DNA from: Stutzerimonas balearica DSM 6083
GTDB taxonomy: Bacteria > Pseudomonadota > Gammaproteobacteria > Pseudomonadales > Pseudomonadaceae
Length of the DNA: 64,000 bases
Reading direction: 5' to 3'
NCBI RefSeq assembly: GCF_000818015.1
Contig: NZ_CP007511.1
Location: 1,722,001 to 1,786,000 of the forward strand
Positions 12,210 to 24,261 of this stretch are shown in pieces; the stretch's first letter is position 1; each line of letters starts with the position of its first letter. A program made the translations under genes and the position numbers. The notes beneath the pieces were generated by a model. It was not told where the DNA came from. It did no database searches and worked only from the letters and a program-made list of their open reading frames with translations.

Positions 12210-13634
12210 TCAAGCGATCTGCGCGGCAGCGTCATATTCCGCCGGCTTGGCCGCACGCACGGTGCGCCAGGTGTTGTAGGCCATCACCAGCATGCCGGTG
12301 AAGAAGACCGCACCGCCGATCATGCGCACCACGAAGCCGGGGTGGCTGGCTTCCAGCGCTTCGACGAAGGAGTAGGTCAGGGTGCCGTCCTCGTTGATCG
12401 CACGCCACATCAGGCCTTGAGCGATACCGTTGACCCACATCGAGGCGATGTAGAGCACGGTGCCGATGGTGGCCAGCCAGAAGTGGGTGTTGATCAGGCC
12501 GATGCTGTGCATCTGCTGACGCCCGAAGACCTTCGGAATCAGGTGGTACAGCGCGCCGATGGAGACCATCGCCACCCAACCGAGGGCGCCGGCGTGTACG
12601 TGGCCGATGGTCCAGTCGGTGTAGTGGGAGAGCGCGTTGACGGTCTTGATCGCCATCATCGGACCTTCGAAGGTCGACATGCCGTAGAACGCCAGGGAGA
12701 CGACGAGGAAGCGCAGGATCGGGTCGCTACGCAGTTTGTGCCAAGCACCGGAGAGGGTCATCATCCCGTTGATCATGCCGCCCCAGCTCGGAGCCAGCAG
12801 AATCAGCGACATCACCATGCCCAGGCTCTGCGCCCAGTCCGGCAGCGCGGTGTAGTGCAGGTGGTGCGGGCCGGCCCAGATGTACACGGTGATCAGTGCC
12901 CAGAAGTGCACGATCGACAGGCGATAGGAATACACCGGGCGCTCGGCCTGCTTCGGCACGAAGTAGTACATGATGCCGAGGAAGCCTGCGGTCAGGAAGA
13001 AGCCTACGGCGTTGTGGCCGTACCACCACTGGACCATGGCATCGGTGGCGCCGGCATACAGCGAGTAGGACTTCATCGCCGTGACCGGAATCTCCAGGTT
13101 GTTGACGATGTGCAGGATCGCCACGGTCAGGATGAAGCCGCCGAAGAACCAGTTACCCACATAGATGTGCTTGACCTTGCGGGTGGCCAGGGTGCCGAAG
13201 AACACCACTGCATAGGCAACCCAGACGACCGTGATCAGCAGGTCGATCGGCCACTCCAGTTCGGCGTATTCCTTGGAGCTGGTGAAACCCAGCGGCAGGG
13301 AGATCGCGGCGAGCAGGATGACCAGCTGCCAGCCCCAGAAGGTGAAGGCCGCCAGTTTTGGCGCGAAGAGCGTGGTCTGGCAGGTGCGCTGGACCGAGTA
13401 GTAGGACGTCGCGAACAGTGCACAGCCACCAAAGGCAAAGATCACCGCGTTGGTGTGCAGAGGTCGCAGGCGGCCGAAGCTCGTCCACGGCAGGTCAAAG
13501 TTCAAGAATGGCCAAGCCAACTGTGCTGCGATGAAAACGCCGAGCCCCATCCCGACGATTCCCCACACCACCGTCATGATGGCAAATTGGCGGACCACCT
13601 TGTAGTGATAGGCGGTACTGGTTGCTGTGTTCAT
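12210..13634 (-). CDS. ccoN: cbb3-type cytochrome c oxidase catalytic subunit I CcoN (distal copy)
   Basis: 474-residue heme-copper catalytic subunit with the same landmarks as the proximal copy ([34 protein letters not shown]). The start [14 protein letters not shown] aligns with the paralogue; an ATG six codons upstream lacks support. Divergence from the proximal copy is concentrated in the first ~200 residues and is very low towards the C terminus. An Anr-like box about 87-100 bases upstream of the start suggests low-oxygen induction, which is known for one of the two operons in P. aeruginosa. Confidence 0.96.
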   Translation of the reverse strand: MNTATSTAYHYKVVRQFAIMTVVWGIVGMGLGVFIAAQLAWPFLNFDLPWTSFGRLRPLHTNAVIFAFGGCALFATSYYSVQRTCQTTLFAPKLAAFTFWGWQLVILLAAISLPLGFTSSKEYAELEWPIDLLITVVWVAYAVVFFGTLATRKVKHIYVGNWFFGGFILTVAILHIVNNLEIPVTAMKSYSLYAGATDAMVQWWYGHNAVGFFLTAGFLGIMYYFVPKQAERPVYSYRLSIVHFWALITVYIWAGPHHLHYTALPDWAQSLGMVMSLILLAPSWGGMINGMMTLSGAWHKLRSDPILRFLVVSLAFYGMSTFEGPMMAIKTVNALSHYTDWTIGHVHAGALGWVAMVSIGALYHLIPKVFGRQQMHSIGLINTHFWLATIGTVLYIASMWVNGIAQGLMWRAINEDGTLTYSFVEALEASHPGFVVRMIGGAVFFTGMLVMAYNTWRTVRAAKPAEYDAAAQIA

Positions 13635-13695
13635 GTATGGGCTTCCATCCACGGCTAAATGAGCAGATTTTCTTTCCTAAGAAAGCGAGGCAAGC

Positions 13696-14397
13696 ATGGG
13701 GAAAGGGCAATTCGCCGGTATTGACCAAGGTCAATACACACATTGTGACAATGGCCATTTCGTCTGCTGGAATCGCCCGGCTGACGGGGCCTGGGCGACC
13801 CTCGTGCTGGCGCACGGAGCGGGCGCGCCGATGGACAGCCCGTTCATGTCGGAAATCGCTGAGCGCCTTGCCGCGCGCGGCATTGCCGTGTGTCGCTTCG
13901 AGTTTCGGTACATGGCCGAGCGAAGGCTGAGTGGAGGCAAACGGCCGCCCAGTCCGGCGGCCCGGCTAGAGGAGGAGTGGCGGGCGATGTACGCCTGGGT
14001 GCGACAGCAAACCACAGGCGCTTTGGCGATCGGCGGGAAGTCCATGGGCGGCCGTATGGCGAGCCTGGTGGCCGACGAGTTGGGGGCCGATGCGCTGGTC
14101 TGTCTCGGTTATCCGTTCTATGCCGCGGGCAAGCCGGAAAAGCCGCGGGTGGCGCATCTGGGCACTCTTCGTACCCCGACACTGATCGTGCAGGGCGAGC
14201 GCGATGCGCTGGGTGATCGGCAGACCGTTGCCCGCTACGCGTTGTCATCGGCTATCGAGCTGCAGTGGCTCGAGGCCGCCGATCATGACCTCAAGCCGCT
14301 GAAACGTTCCGGGCTGACCCATGGCGGGCACCTGGACAGCGCCGCCGATGCGATTTCGGCCTGGCTAAGCCGGCTGCTGCCGGCGCCCGGCGTCTGA
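13696..14397 (+). CDS. Alpha/beta-fold hydrolase (KANL3/Tex30-like)
   Basis: A 233-residue putative serine hydrolase. It shows the oxyanion-region HGAGAPMDSPFM (about 40-51), the nucleophile elbow GKSMGG with Ser116, a beta-strand with a candidate Asp in TLIVQGERDALG, and a C-terminal His in LEAADHDLKPL. The substrate is unknown. The ATG at 13696 has a modest GAGG upstream; the first ~25 codons overlap the Anr-like box of the divergent ccoN, so the true start is uncertain, but no better in-frame start exists before the conserved region. It stands alone between ccoN and aer, both transcribed leftward. Confidence 0.82.
   Translation: MGKGQFAGIDQGQYTHCDNGHFVCWNRPADGAWATLVLAHGAGAPMDSPFMSEIAERLAARGIAVCRFEFRYMAERRLSGGKRPPSPAARLEEEWRAMYAWVRQQTTGALAIGGKSMGGRMASLVADELGADALVCLGYPFYAAGKPEKPRVAHLGTLRTPTLIVQGERDALGDRQTVARYALSSAIELQWLEAADHDLKPLKRSGLTHGGHLDSAADAISAWLSRLLPAPGV
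13721..13734 (-). promoter_or_regulatory. Anr/FNR-like box upstream of the distal ccoNOP operon
   Basis: TTGACCAAGGTCAA has two TTGAC half-sites in the FNR arrangement (TTGAC-N4-GTCAA), extended to 8-bp arms by flanking TA. On the minus strand, 22 bases beyond the box is CATGCT, a weak but correctly placed -10. The box lies inside the 5' end of the divergent hydrolase reading frame. The proximal operon has no such site. Confidence 0.7.
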
Positions 14398-14412
14398 CAG
14401 GCTTTCGCCCGC

Positions 14413-15981
14413 TCAGCGATTGAAGCGCTCGACCAGCGAATACTGCGCCTGCGCGGTAGCTGCCAGGTCCTCGCTCAGCAGCGCGAGGCTGCGTGCATCG
14501 CCCGAGGTGCGGTCAGTCAGCTGGGCGATGGTGCCCACGTTGCGACTGATTTCTTCGGCCACGGCGCTCTGCTCCTCGGTGGCGGACGCGATTTGCGTGG
14601 CCATTTCGGTGATATTGCCAATCGCCTCGCTGATGCCCGCCAGCGCCAGGTCGGCTTCGACCACCTGGCCCACCCCCCGCTCGGCTTCCACGCGGCCGCT
14701 CTCGGTCGCCTCGACGGCGTGCCTGGCCTGCTGCTGCAGCTTCTCGATGAGCTGGTGAATCTGCCCGGTGGCTTCGGCGGTGCGCTGCGCCAGTTGGCGT
14801 ACCTCGTCGGCGACCACGGCGAAGCCGCGGCCACTCTCGCCCGCCCGCGCAGCCTCGATGGCCGCATTCAAGGCCAACAGGTTGGTCTGGTCGGCAATGC
14901 TCTTGATCACATCGACCACGCTGCCGATCTCGTCGCTGTCACGGGCGAGTCGATTGACTACCTCGCCGGTCCGCGCCACAGCCGCAGAGAGCCGCTCGAT
15001 CGCCTTGCGCGTCTCGCCGGTCACGTCGCGCCCGCGCACCGTCAGGTCGGTGGCCTGCTGGGTGGCTTCGGCGGCCAGCGCCACGTTACCGGCGACCTCC
15101 TGGGTGGTGGCCGCCATCTGGTTGACCGCCGTCGCGACCTGCTCGGTTTCCTGATGTTGATGCGCCAGGCCATCGGAGCAGCTCTGGGCCAGCGTGTCGG
15201 TGCGTCCTGCCTGGCCCTGCAGTTGTACGGCACTGTCCTGCAGGCGCGTCAGGCAGGTCTTGAGGTGGGCCTGCTGGCTCAGCATGGCCATTTCCAGCTG
15301 GGCTTCGACGCCCTTGCTGTCGGTGTACATACGGGCGATCAGCGGATCGCTGGTGGTTTGCCGGGCCAGCCCGAGCAGGCGCTTCATCCCGCGCTGCTGC
15401 CAGTGCAGGCCCGCCAGGCCCAGGGGAATCGATAGCAACGCCGCGACGGCGAAACCCGGGCCGTGGTTGAGCCAGACACCAATGGCGAAGCCAACCTGGC
15501 TGATCAGTATGAAGGGCAGCCAGTTGAGAAGCAGCGGCACCCAGCGGTCGATCAACGGAATGCCGCGCTTGCCTGCGTTGAGCCGGGCATAGAGAGCTTC
15601 GGCGCGGCCAACCTGCTCGCGCGTTGGCTGGGTGCGCACCGACTCGTAGCCGGTAACGTTGCGTGCCGCGTCGAGAACCGGCGTGACGTAGGCATTGACC
15701 CAGTAATGGTCGCCGTTCTTGCGACGGTTCTTGACGATGCCCATCCAGGGTCGGCCGTCCTTGAGCGTTGCCCACATGTGCGCAAACACCGCTGGCGGGA
15801 CATCTGGATGGCGGATGATGTTATGCGGTGCGTTGATCAGCTCCGCGCGATCGAAGCCGCTGACCTCGGCGAAGATGTCATTGCAGTAAGTGATCTGGCC
15901 TTTGAGGTTGGTCGTGGAGATCAGGCGCTGCTGGTCGGGGAAGGCGTATTCGCGCTGGGTTACGGGCTGATTGTTACGCAT
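14413..15981 (-). CDS. aer: Aerotaxis receptor (PAS domain methyl-accepting chemotaxis protein)
   Basis: Energy/oxygen-sensing chemoreceptor of 522 residues. An N-terminal PAS domain (about 10-120) includes the [17 protein letters not shown] motif typical of Aer, which binds FAD. Two hydrophobic stretches (about 165-205) anchor it in the membrane, and a long cytoplasmic signalling domain contains the hairpin tip [19 protein letters not shown]. Location next to the cbb3 operons and acnA matches P. aeruginosa, where aer takes part in taxis to oxygen. A possible sigma28 promoter lies upstream at 16057-16082. Confidence 0.94.
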   Translation of the reverse strand: MRNNQPVTQREYAFPDQQRLISTTNLKGQITYCNDIFAEVSGFDRAELINAPHNIIRHPDVPPAVFAHMWATLKDGRPWMGIVKNRRKNGDHYWVNAYVTPVLDAARNVTGYESVRTQPTREQVGRAEALYARLNAGKRGIPLIDRWVPLLLNWLPFILISQVGFAIGVWLNHGPGFAVAALLSIPLGLAGLHWQQRGMKRLLGLARQTTSDPLIARMYTDSKGVEAQLEMAMLSQQAHLKTCLTRLQDSAVQLQGQAGRTDTLAQSCSDGLAHQHQETEQVATAVNQMAATTQEVAGNVALAAEATQQATDLTVRGRDVTGETRKAIERLSAAVARTGEVVNRLARDSDEIGSVVDVIKSIADQTNLLALNAAIEAARAGESGRGFAVVADEVRQLAQRTAEATGQIHQLIEKLQQQARHAVEATESGRVEAERGVGQVVEADLALAGISEAIGNITEMATQIASATEEQSAVAEEISRNVGTIAQLTDRTSGDARSLALLSEDLAATAQAQYSLVERFNR

Positions 15982-16056
15982 CGAGGAGGCACGTCCGGCA
16001 GGTAAGAAAGTGGTGCGACCTGCTACCTATTTGTTCTTTTTGCAGGTCCGGTTGTT

Positions 16057-16082
16057 TAGTCGGCTCGGTTAGCGCCTTCTTG
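16057..16082 (-). promoter_or_regulatory. Candidate sigma28 (FliA) promoter of aer
   Basis: On the minus strand CAAG (16079-16082), 14 bases, then GCCGACTA (16057-16064). The -10 differs from GCCGATAA at two positions. The arrangement matches the better sigma28 promoter of fliS in this window (CAAG-N14-ACCGATAA). It lies 76 bases upstream of the aer start. Confidence 0.4.
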
Positions 16083-16282
16083 AACCGAAGCTGACCATCA
16101 GATCAGTTCGCTTCGGAATAGGCGACCAGCGGGCAAGGGCTTAATATCCCTGTCATTTTTAGGGCCTATGGTCTCTCTCGAGTCGGCAGAAAACCATTCG
16201 CCGAAGGTTTCAAGGGAACTGATCGACGCCGCAGGGTGGCCGTGGCCGGAGTGCCGGGGGAGATGCATCGAGAAGGGACGCA

Positions 16283-16314
16283 AAAACGCCGGAGCAAGGA
16301 TTGCTCCGGCGTTT
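16283..16314 (-). terminator. Rho-independent terminator of acnA
   Basis: A perfect stem of about 14 bp (AAACGCCGGAGCAA paired with TTGCTCCGGCGTTT) with a three-base loop. On the minus strand it is followed by TTTTTG, starting about 20 bases after the acnA stop. Confidence 0.9.
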
Positions 16315-16333
16315 CTATTTGCGCTGGACGAAC

Positions 16334-19009
<2,676 letters not shown>

Positions 19010-19181
19010 CGCGCATCTCCTTGTGGGCCCGCCTAGCGGGACATTGACAGAATGAATAGGCCAGAACCTGTTTGACCCTAGCTCTGGCCAGGGTGTTTCG
19101 CTACCTCACTGGACAGGGCCGGGGCGCCGGCGGTTCCGCTATCATGGCCGCCCCCAGCGGCTGCCCGAACAGGATCGACCC

Positions 19182-20231
19182 ATGAATTCACTGCTGTTGC
19201 ACTGCCGTCCGGGCTTCGAGGGCGAGGCCTGTGCCGAGCTCAGCGAACAGGCTGCCCGGCTCGATGTGCCCGGCTACGCCCGCGCCAAGCCGGACAGCGC
19301 CTACGCCGAGTTCGTCTGCAACGATGCAGCCGATGCCGAGCGCCTGATGCACGGGACTCGCTTTCGCGAGTTGATCTTCCCCCGTCAGTGGGCGCGCGGC
19401 GCCTTTGTGCAGTTGCCGGAAACCGATCGCATCTCGGTCCTGCTCGAGCAACTGGCCGGCTATCCGGTGTGCAGCGACCTGTGGCTGGAGGTCACCGATA
19501 CCAATGACGGCAAGGAGCTCTCGACCTTTTGCCGCAAGTTCGAGGGGCCGTTGCGCAAGGCGCTGCTCAAGGCTGGTCGCCTGGTGGACAAGAGCGGCGG
19601 GCCGCGCCTGCTGCTGACGTTCAAGAGCGGGCGCGAGGTGTTTGCCGGCGTGGCCGAGATTGGCAACAGCGCGCTCTGGCCGATGGGCATACCGCGGCTG
19701 AAGTTCCCGCGCCAGGCGCCTAGCCGCTCGACGCTCAAACTCGAGGAGGCGTGGCACCATTTCATTCCGCGCGACCAGTGGGACGCCCGCCTGGCGCCGG
19801 GAATGACCGCAGTCGATCTGGGCGCGGCGCCCGGCGGCTGGACCTGGCAGCTGGTCAACCGCCACATGCGCGTCAGCGCGGTGGACAACGGGCCGATGAA
19901 CGCCGAACTGATGGACTCCGGCCTGGTCGATCATTTCCGCGCCGACGGCTTCGCCTTTCGCCCGCGCAAGCCGGTCGACTGGATGGTCTGCGACATCGTC
20001 GAGAAGCCGGCACGCAATGCGGCGCTGCTGGAAACCTGGATCGGCGAGGGCCTGTGCCGCGAAGCGGTGGTCAACCTGAAACTGCCGATGAAGCAACGCT
20101 ACGCCGAGGTGCGTCGCTTGCTGGAACGCATCCGCGACGGGCTTGCCGAACGTGGCGTGCGCGCCAGCATCGGTTGCAAGCAGCTCTATCACGACCGCGA
20201 AGAAGTCACCTGTCACCTGCGCCGGTTGTGA
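19182..20231 (+). CDS. rlmM: 23S rRNA (cytidine-2498 2'-O)-methyltransferase RlmM
   Basis: 349 residues: an N-terminal THUMP-like domain and a C-terminal RrmJ-type Rossmann methyltransferase with the SAM-binding motif VDLGAAPGGW at 211-220. The family is recognisable from PRLKFPRQAPSRSTLKLEEA and DWMVCDIVEKP. It modifies C2498 of 23S rRNA before ribosome assembly. A TATCAT -10-like element lies about 40 bases upstream of the start. It is followed 62 bases later by tusA. Confidence 0.95.
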   Translation: MNSLLLHCRPGFEGEACAELSEQAARLDVPGYARAKPDSAYAEFVCNDAADAERLMHGTRFRELIFPRQWARGAFVQLPETDRISVLLEQLAGYPVCSDLWLEVTDTNDGKELSTFCRKFEGPLRKALLKAGRLVDKSGGPRLLLTFKSGREVFAGVAEIGNSALWPMGIPRLKFPRQAPSRSTLKLEEAWHHFIPRDQWDARLAPGMTAVDLGAAPGGWTWQLVNRHMRVSAVDNGPMNAELMDSGLVDHFRADGFAFRPRKPVDWMVCDIVEKPARNAALLETWIGEGLCREAVVNLKLPMKQRYAEVRRLLERIRDGLAERGVRASIGCKQLYHDREEVTCHLRRL

Positions 20232-20293
20232 GGCGGCAGGTGACCTCGGCCAAGGCTTGCGTGACAATGCGCGCCTGATCTTTTGGAGTTCAC

Positions 20294-20542
20294 ATGACCC
20301 AGACTGACCTGACCGTCGATGCGGTGCTCGATGCCACCGGCCTGAACTGCCCGGAGCCGGTGATGATGCTGCACAACAAGGTGCGCGACCTGGCCGGTGG
20401 CGAGTTGCTGAAGGTGATCGCCACCGACCCGTCCACGCAACGCGATATTCCCAAGTTCTGCGTCTTTCTCGGCCACGAGCTGGTCGACCGCCAGGAAGAG
20501 GCCGGCACCTACCTGTACTGGATCCGCAAGAAGCTCGACTGA
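20294..20542 (+). CDS. tusA: Sulfurtransferase TusA
   Basis: An 82-residue SirA/TusA-fold protein. The conserved CPEP motif starts at Cys19, the persulfide-carrying cysteine. TusA relays sulfur from cysteine desulfurase to the TusBCD system for 2-thiouridine formation in tRNA, and also feeds other sulfur pathways such as Moco synthesis. Preceded by a GGAG ribosome-binding site. It converges with the CtaG-like gene with 13 bases between the stops. Confidence 0.95.
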   Translation: MTQTDLTVDAVLDATGLNCPEPVMMLHNKVRDLAGGELLKVIATDPSTQRDIPKFCVFLGHELVDRQEEAGTYLYWIRKKLD

Positions 20543-20555
20543 GTCGACCGACGGC

Positions 20556-21383
20556 TCACAGGCCGTCGTCGGGCTGGGGTTGGCTGTGCCACAGCCGGCC
20601 GAGCCAGCGCCAGGCGATCCAGCCGCCGGCAGCCAGGTAGACGAAGCCGCCGGGCACCCACATGATCAGCCCCGCCAGTTGTTGATCCGCCACGTCCCGC
20701 TCGGCGCCATAAAACGACACAGAGCCGAACGTCAGCAGTGCGCCCAGCAAGCCGGTATGCATCAGTGTCAGCAGCACCGCCATCAATGCCTGCGGCACCT
20801 GCTTGCGGTTGGCGCGCAGGACCGACCACCAGAACAGCCAGCCGGTAAAAAGAAAACAGGCGTGCTCGAAGGCATGCACCCAGAGATTGTCGAGCGCCAG
20901 GACGTACAGCCGCGGCGTGTGCCAGATCCAGATGATGGCGCCGTGCAGCAGGGCCAGCGCCGTGGGGTAGCGTCCGGCACGCAGCAGCAGAGTCCACACG
21001 CGCTGCCCGAACCAGCCGGTGACGCCGCGCCACTGTGGCAGCGGGCGCGCCAGCGCCCAGAGTGGCGCGATCACCAGAATGAACAGCATGTGCTGCGTCA
21101 TGTGCCAGCTGGTGCTGGTTTCGGCCCATTCGTCGAGGGGGCCGAACACGCTCAGCACGGTCAGCAGCATCGCCGCGTGAAAACACAGCGCTTCGTGGGG
21201 GCGCGGCGGTACGCGACGCCCACCCAGTAGGTAGAGCAGCCAGGCCGCTGCCACGAGGGCGGCGGTGATCAGCAGTGGCGTGCGTTCGGCCAGGTGCGCG
21301 TCGAACAGGCCGTGCGCCGCCGCGGGGGCCGCCCAGGCCAGGCCGAGCAGCAGGGTGGCGGCCGCGCGATGAGCTACAGACAT
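20556..21383 (-). CDS. ctaG: CtaG-like cytochrome c oxidase assembly factor (caa3_CtaG family)
   Basis: A 275-residue membrane protein with a signal-like N terminus (MSVAHRAAATLLLGLAWAAPAAAHG) and about seven hydrophobic segments. It has the family's His-rich motifs WHMTQHMLFILVIAPLW and LHGAIIWIWHTPRLY. CtaG of this type (first described in Bacillus) is required for active caa3 oxidase, probably at the CuB site. It is not the Cox11-type CtaG. It is the last gene of the cluster coxB - coxAC - small ORF - ctaG and overlaps the small gene by 10 bases. Confidence 0.88.
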   Translation of the reverse strand: MSVAHRAAATLLLGLAWAAPAAAHGLFDAHLAERTPLLITAALVAAAWLLYLLGGRRVPPRPHEALCFHAAMLLTVLSVFGPLDEWAETSTSWHMTQHMLFILVIAPLWALARPLPQWRGVTGWFGQRVWTLLLRAGRYPTALALLHGAIIWIWHTPRLYVLALDNLWVHAFEHACFLFTGWLFWWSVLRANRKQVPQALMAVLLTLMHTGLLGALLTFGSVSFYGAERDVADQQLAGLIMWVPGGFVYLAAGGWIAWRWLGRLWHSQPQPDDGL

Positions 21384-21733
21384 GGCGGAATCTGCAGCAA
21401 CGGGATGCCGACGAATAGCGTGGCAATCGCCGCGATCATGTGGATGCCGGCGGCGATCTTGGTGACGAACACCTGCCGTTCGTTGAGTTGATGGGGCGGT
21501 CTCGACAAGCGCCAGAAGTGCGAGGCCAGCCACACCAGCAGACCGAGCGTCAGCAGCGTGAGCAGGCCGAGCCCGGCGTTCAACCAGTTCCAGACGCCCT
21601 GCTCGGGCGCAGGCGGCGCCAGCGTGCAGACGACCGCCTGGCCGCCATACATGCCGATGAACCACAGGCTCCAGATCACCAGACCCAGCGGAATCTGCAC
21701 CGGGTGATAAGCCGAGGTGCGTGCGTACTTCAT
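21374..21733 (-). CDS. Small conserved-looking membrane protein of the caa3 oxidase cluster, function unknown
   Basis: 119 residues with three hydrophobic segments (about 12-38, 49-68, 95-114). There are no cofactor-binding motifs apart from single His residues. Its ATG at 21733 shares one base with the stop of the subunit I-III gene, and its 3' end overlaps ctaG, so it is translationally coupled on both sides. An accessory or assembly role for the oxidase is the natural inference. I do not recognise a named family. Confidence 0.75.
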   Translation of the reverse strand: MKYARTSAYHPVQIPLGLVIWSLWFIGMYGGQAVVCTLAPPAPEQGVWNWLNAGLGLLTLLTLGLLVWLASHFWRLSRPPHQLNERQVFVTKIAAGIHMIAAIATLFVGIPLLQIPPCL

Positions 21734-24261
21734 CAGACACCTCCCCAGGTGCCGGGAAACAGCACGATTGCCGCATAGCTGATCCACAGCACACCGAGGT
21801 TGTAGTACCAGAGTTGCTCGACGACGATCGGCTCGTAGGGCGCCTTCACGCCGACGTAGCCATAGCCGACGCGCCAGGCCTGCAGCGCGGTGAGCACCGC
21901 GGCCAGCCCGCAGTGGATGATGCTGTAGGCCAGTACGACGAAGATCACCGCATCATGCGCAGTCTGCGTCGGCTCCAGCGGTGTTCCGAGCAGTTGCCAG
22001 ACCAGCAGAGCGGTCTGCAGCGAGGCGAGCAACGCAAGGCCGGCGAGGTTGACCAGCAGCGTGTTCAGCGTTCCCTGGCGCAGCCGCTTGATCAGCCTGT
22101 GCAGCCAGATGCACCCCGCACTGAGCAGCACGCCACTCACCAGCATCGGCCAGCCGTCGAGCCGCTGCTCGGGTACTTGCCACTGCGGTGCGACCGTCCA
22201 CAGATAGAACCAGCCGAACACCAGCGACAGATAGAGCGCCCCGTTGGCCAGCAGGGTGACGCCCATGCCCCACAGGCCGGGGCCATCGAAGGTGCGTGAA
22301 TGCAGGGGAGGCTCGTCCGGCTCGGTGCGTGCGTCCGGGGCGGCAGCCGGGTGCGCACCGTTCTCCCATGACCAGCGCAGCAGCACGACGAGCGTGGCCA
22401 CGGTGGCACCCAGCGCCAACCAGTAGAACTTGTTCAGCAGGCTCAGGCAGAGCACCGCCAGCAGTACGGCAGCGATGAACGGCAGCCAGCTGTTGCCGGG
22501 CAGGTGGATGATTTCGCGCACCTTGCCGCTCAGCGGGTCGCTGCCCCAGGTCTCGCGGCGACCGTGATCGATCACCGTCAGCGCATGCTCGCCGCGGGCA
22601 ATGCTGTCGTGCAGATCCGGCTCCTTCCATAGCGGGTGACGGTCGGTGACGTCCGGCAAACTGACGAAGTTGTAGGCCGAAGGCGGCAGGCTGGTCGCCC
22701 ACTCCAGGGTATCGGCGTTCCAGGGGTTCTTCGGCGCCGGCAGACCGAAGCGAAAGTGCAGCACGATGTCGAGCAGGATGGTCGCCACGCCGATGGCCAT
22801 GACAAAGCTGCCGACCGACGAGATGAGGTTGGGAATGTCCCAGCCCAGGCCGCTTTCGTAGGTGTATACGCGCCGCGGCATGCCGATCAGGCCGGTCCAG
22901 TGCATGATCAGGAAGGTCAGGTTGAAGCCGATGAACACCAGCCAGAAGCCCCAGCGGCCCAGCTTCTCCGAGGGCATGCGCCCGGAGAAGTGCGGCAGCC
23001 AGTAGTAGAGCCCGGCCATCAGTGGAAAGAACATGCCGCCGACCAGCACGTAGTGCATGTGCGCGACGACGAAGTGGGTGTCATGGACCTGCCAGTCGAA
23101 CGGCACCAGGGCGAGCATGACGCCGGTCAGGCCGCCGGCCACGAACACCAGCAGAAAACCCACCAGCCAGAGCATCGGCACCTTGTAAACCGGCCGGCCG
23201 AGCCAGAGCGTCGCCAGCCAGGCGAAGATCTGCACGCCGGTCGGCACCGCCACCAGCATGCTCGCCGCCGAGAAGAACGCCTGCGCCAGCTGCGGTATGC
23301 CGACGGTGAACATGTGGTGGACCCACAGCCCGAAGCTGATGAAGCCGGTGGTGACGACGCCGAGTACCACCCAGCGATAACCTACCAGCGGGCGCTGGCA
23401 GAACACTGGGATCAGCGTGGTGACAATGCCCGCCCCCGGAAGGAAGATGATGTACACCTCCGGATGGCCGAACAGCCAGAACAGGTGCTGCCAGAGCACG
23501 GGGTCGCCACCGCCGGCCGGGTCGAAGAAGGGGAATCCGGCGGCGCGCTCGAGTTCCAGCAGGATGCTGCCCAGGATCAGCGGCGGGAATCCGACCACGA
23601 TCATCATCGCCATCACCAGGATGTACCAGGCGTAGAGCGGCATCTTGTGCAGCGCCATGCCGCTGGTGCGGGTACGCAGGATCGATACCACCAGCTCGAC
23701 CCCGGCCGACACTGCGGAGATCTCGACGAAGGTGATACCCAGCAGCCAGAAGTCCGAGTTGACGCCCGGGGTGTGCGCCTGGCTCGACAGCGGCGTGTAC
23801 ATGAACCAGCCAGCCTTCGGCGCGACGTCCAGAAAGATGCTCGACAGCAGGATGATGCCGCCGAACAGGTAGCAGAAATAGCCGAGCGCCGACAGCCGTG
23901 GGAACACCAGGTCGCGCGCGCCGATCATCTTTGGGATCAGGTAGACGGCCAGCCCTTCCATCATCGGCACGGCGAACAGAAACATCATCACCGTGCCGTG
24001 CATGGTGAAGACCTGGTTGTAGACGTCCGGCTCCATCAGCTCGTAGCCGGGCAGGGCGAGCTGGGTGCGGATGAGCATCGCCAGCAACCCGCCGATCAGG
24101 AAGAACACGCCACCGGTGACGAGAAAGCGCAGGCCGATGGTGGTGTGGTTGACGATGGTCAGCGCACGCCAGCCGCGCGGGTTGCCCCAGACCTCGTCGA
24201 ACTGGTCATGCAGCTGGTCGATGTCGGTACCTGGGGCGGTGCGGGGGGTTGCATTGCTCAT
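21733..24261 (-). CDS. Cytochrome c oxidase subunit I-III fusion (caa3 type)
   Basis: An 842-residue fusion of catalytic subunit I (about 30-560) and subunit III (about 650-842). Subunit I carries the heme a ligand His88 in TMHGT, CuB/active-site HPEVY with His266, Glu268 and Tyr270, HH at 315-316, and the two heme ligands in AHMHY (His401, His403). Glu268 places it in the A1 heme-copper family. The start MSNATPRTAP was chosen because it overlaps the coxB stop as ATGA; an ATG seven codons upstream is less likely. Proton-pumping aerobic oxidase. No ctaA/ctaB heme A synthesis genes are in this window. Confidence 0.93.
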   Translation of the reverse strand: MSNATPRTAPGTDIDQLHDQFDEVWGNPRGWRALTIVNHTTIGLRFLVTGGVFFLIGGLLAMLIRTQLALPGYELMEPDVYNQVFTMHGTVMMFLFAVPMMEGLAVYLIPKMIGARDLVFPRLSALGYFCYLFGGIILLSSIFLDVAPKAGWFMYTPLSSQAHTPGVNSDFWLLGITFVEISAVSAGVELVVSILRTRTSGMALHKMPLYAWYILVMAMMIVVGFPPLILGSILLELERAAGFPFFDPAGGGDPVLWQHLFWLFGHPEVYIIFLPGAGIVTTLIPVFCQRPLVGYRWVVLGVVTTGFISFGLWVHHMFTVGIPQLAQAFFSAASMLVAVPTGVQIFAWLATLWLGRPVYKVPMLWLVGFLLVFVAGGLTGVMLALVPFDWQVHDTHFVVAHMHYVLVGGMFFPLMAGLYYWLPHFSGRMPSEKLGRWGFWLVFIGFNLTFLIMHWTGLIGMPRRVYTYESGLGWDIPNLISSVGSFVMAIGVATILLDIVLHFRFGLPAPKNPWNADTLEWATSLPPSAYNFVSLPDVTDRHPLWKEPDLHDSIARGEHALTVIDHGRRETWGSDPLSGKVREIIHLPGNSWLPFIAAVLLAVLCLSLLNKFYWLALGATVATLVVLLRWSWENGAHPAAAPDARTEPDEPPLHSRTFDGPGLWGMGVTLLANGALYLSLVFGWFYLWTVAPQWQVPEQRLDGWPMLVSGVLLSAGCIWLHRLIKRLRQGTLNTLLVNLAGLALLASLQTALLVWQLLGTPLEPTQTAHDAVIFVVLAYSIIHCGLAAVLTALQAWRVGYGYVGVKAPYEPIVVEQLWYYNLGVLWISYAAIVLFPGTWGGV

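Larger units (their letters stand above)
15982..16333. other. Intergenic region between aer and acnA, without a gene
   Basis: 352 bases. It contains the acnA terminator (16283-16314) and a candidate sigma28 promoter for aer. I see no credible coding sequence, and the middle part has no recognisable structure. Confidence 0.6.

Noticed and set aside
15982..16333. Anr box near aer
   Set aside because: aer is known to be Anr-influenced in P. aeruginosa, but the only TGAT/ATCA-like words here have wrong spacing for an FNR site.
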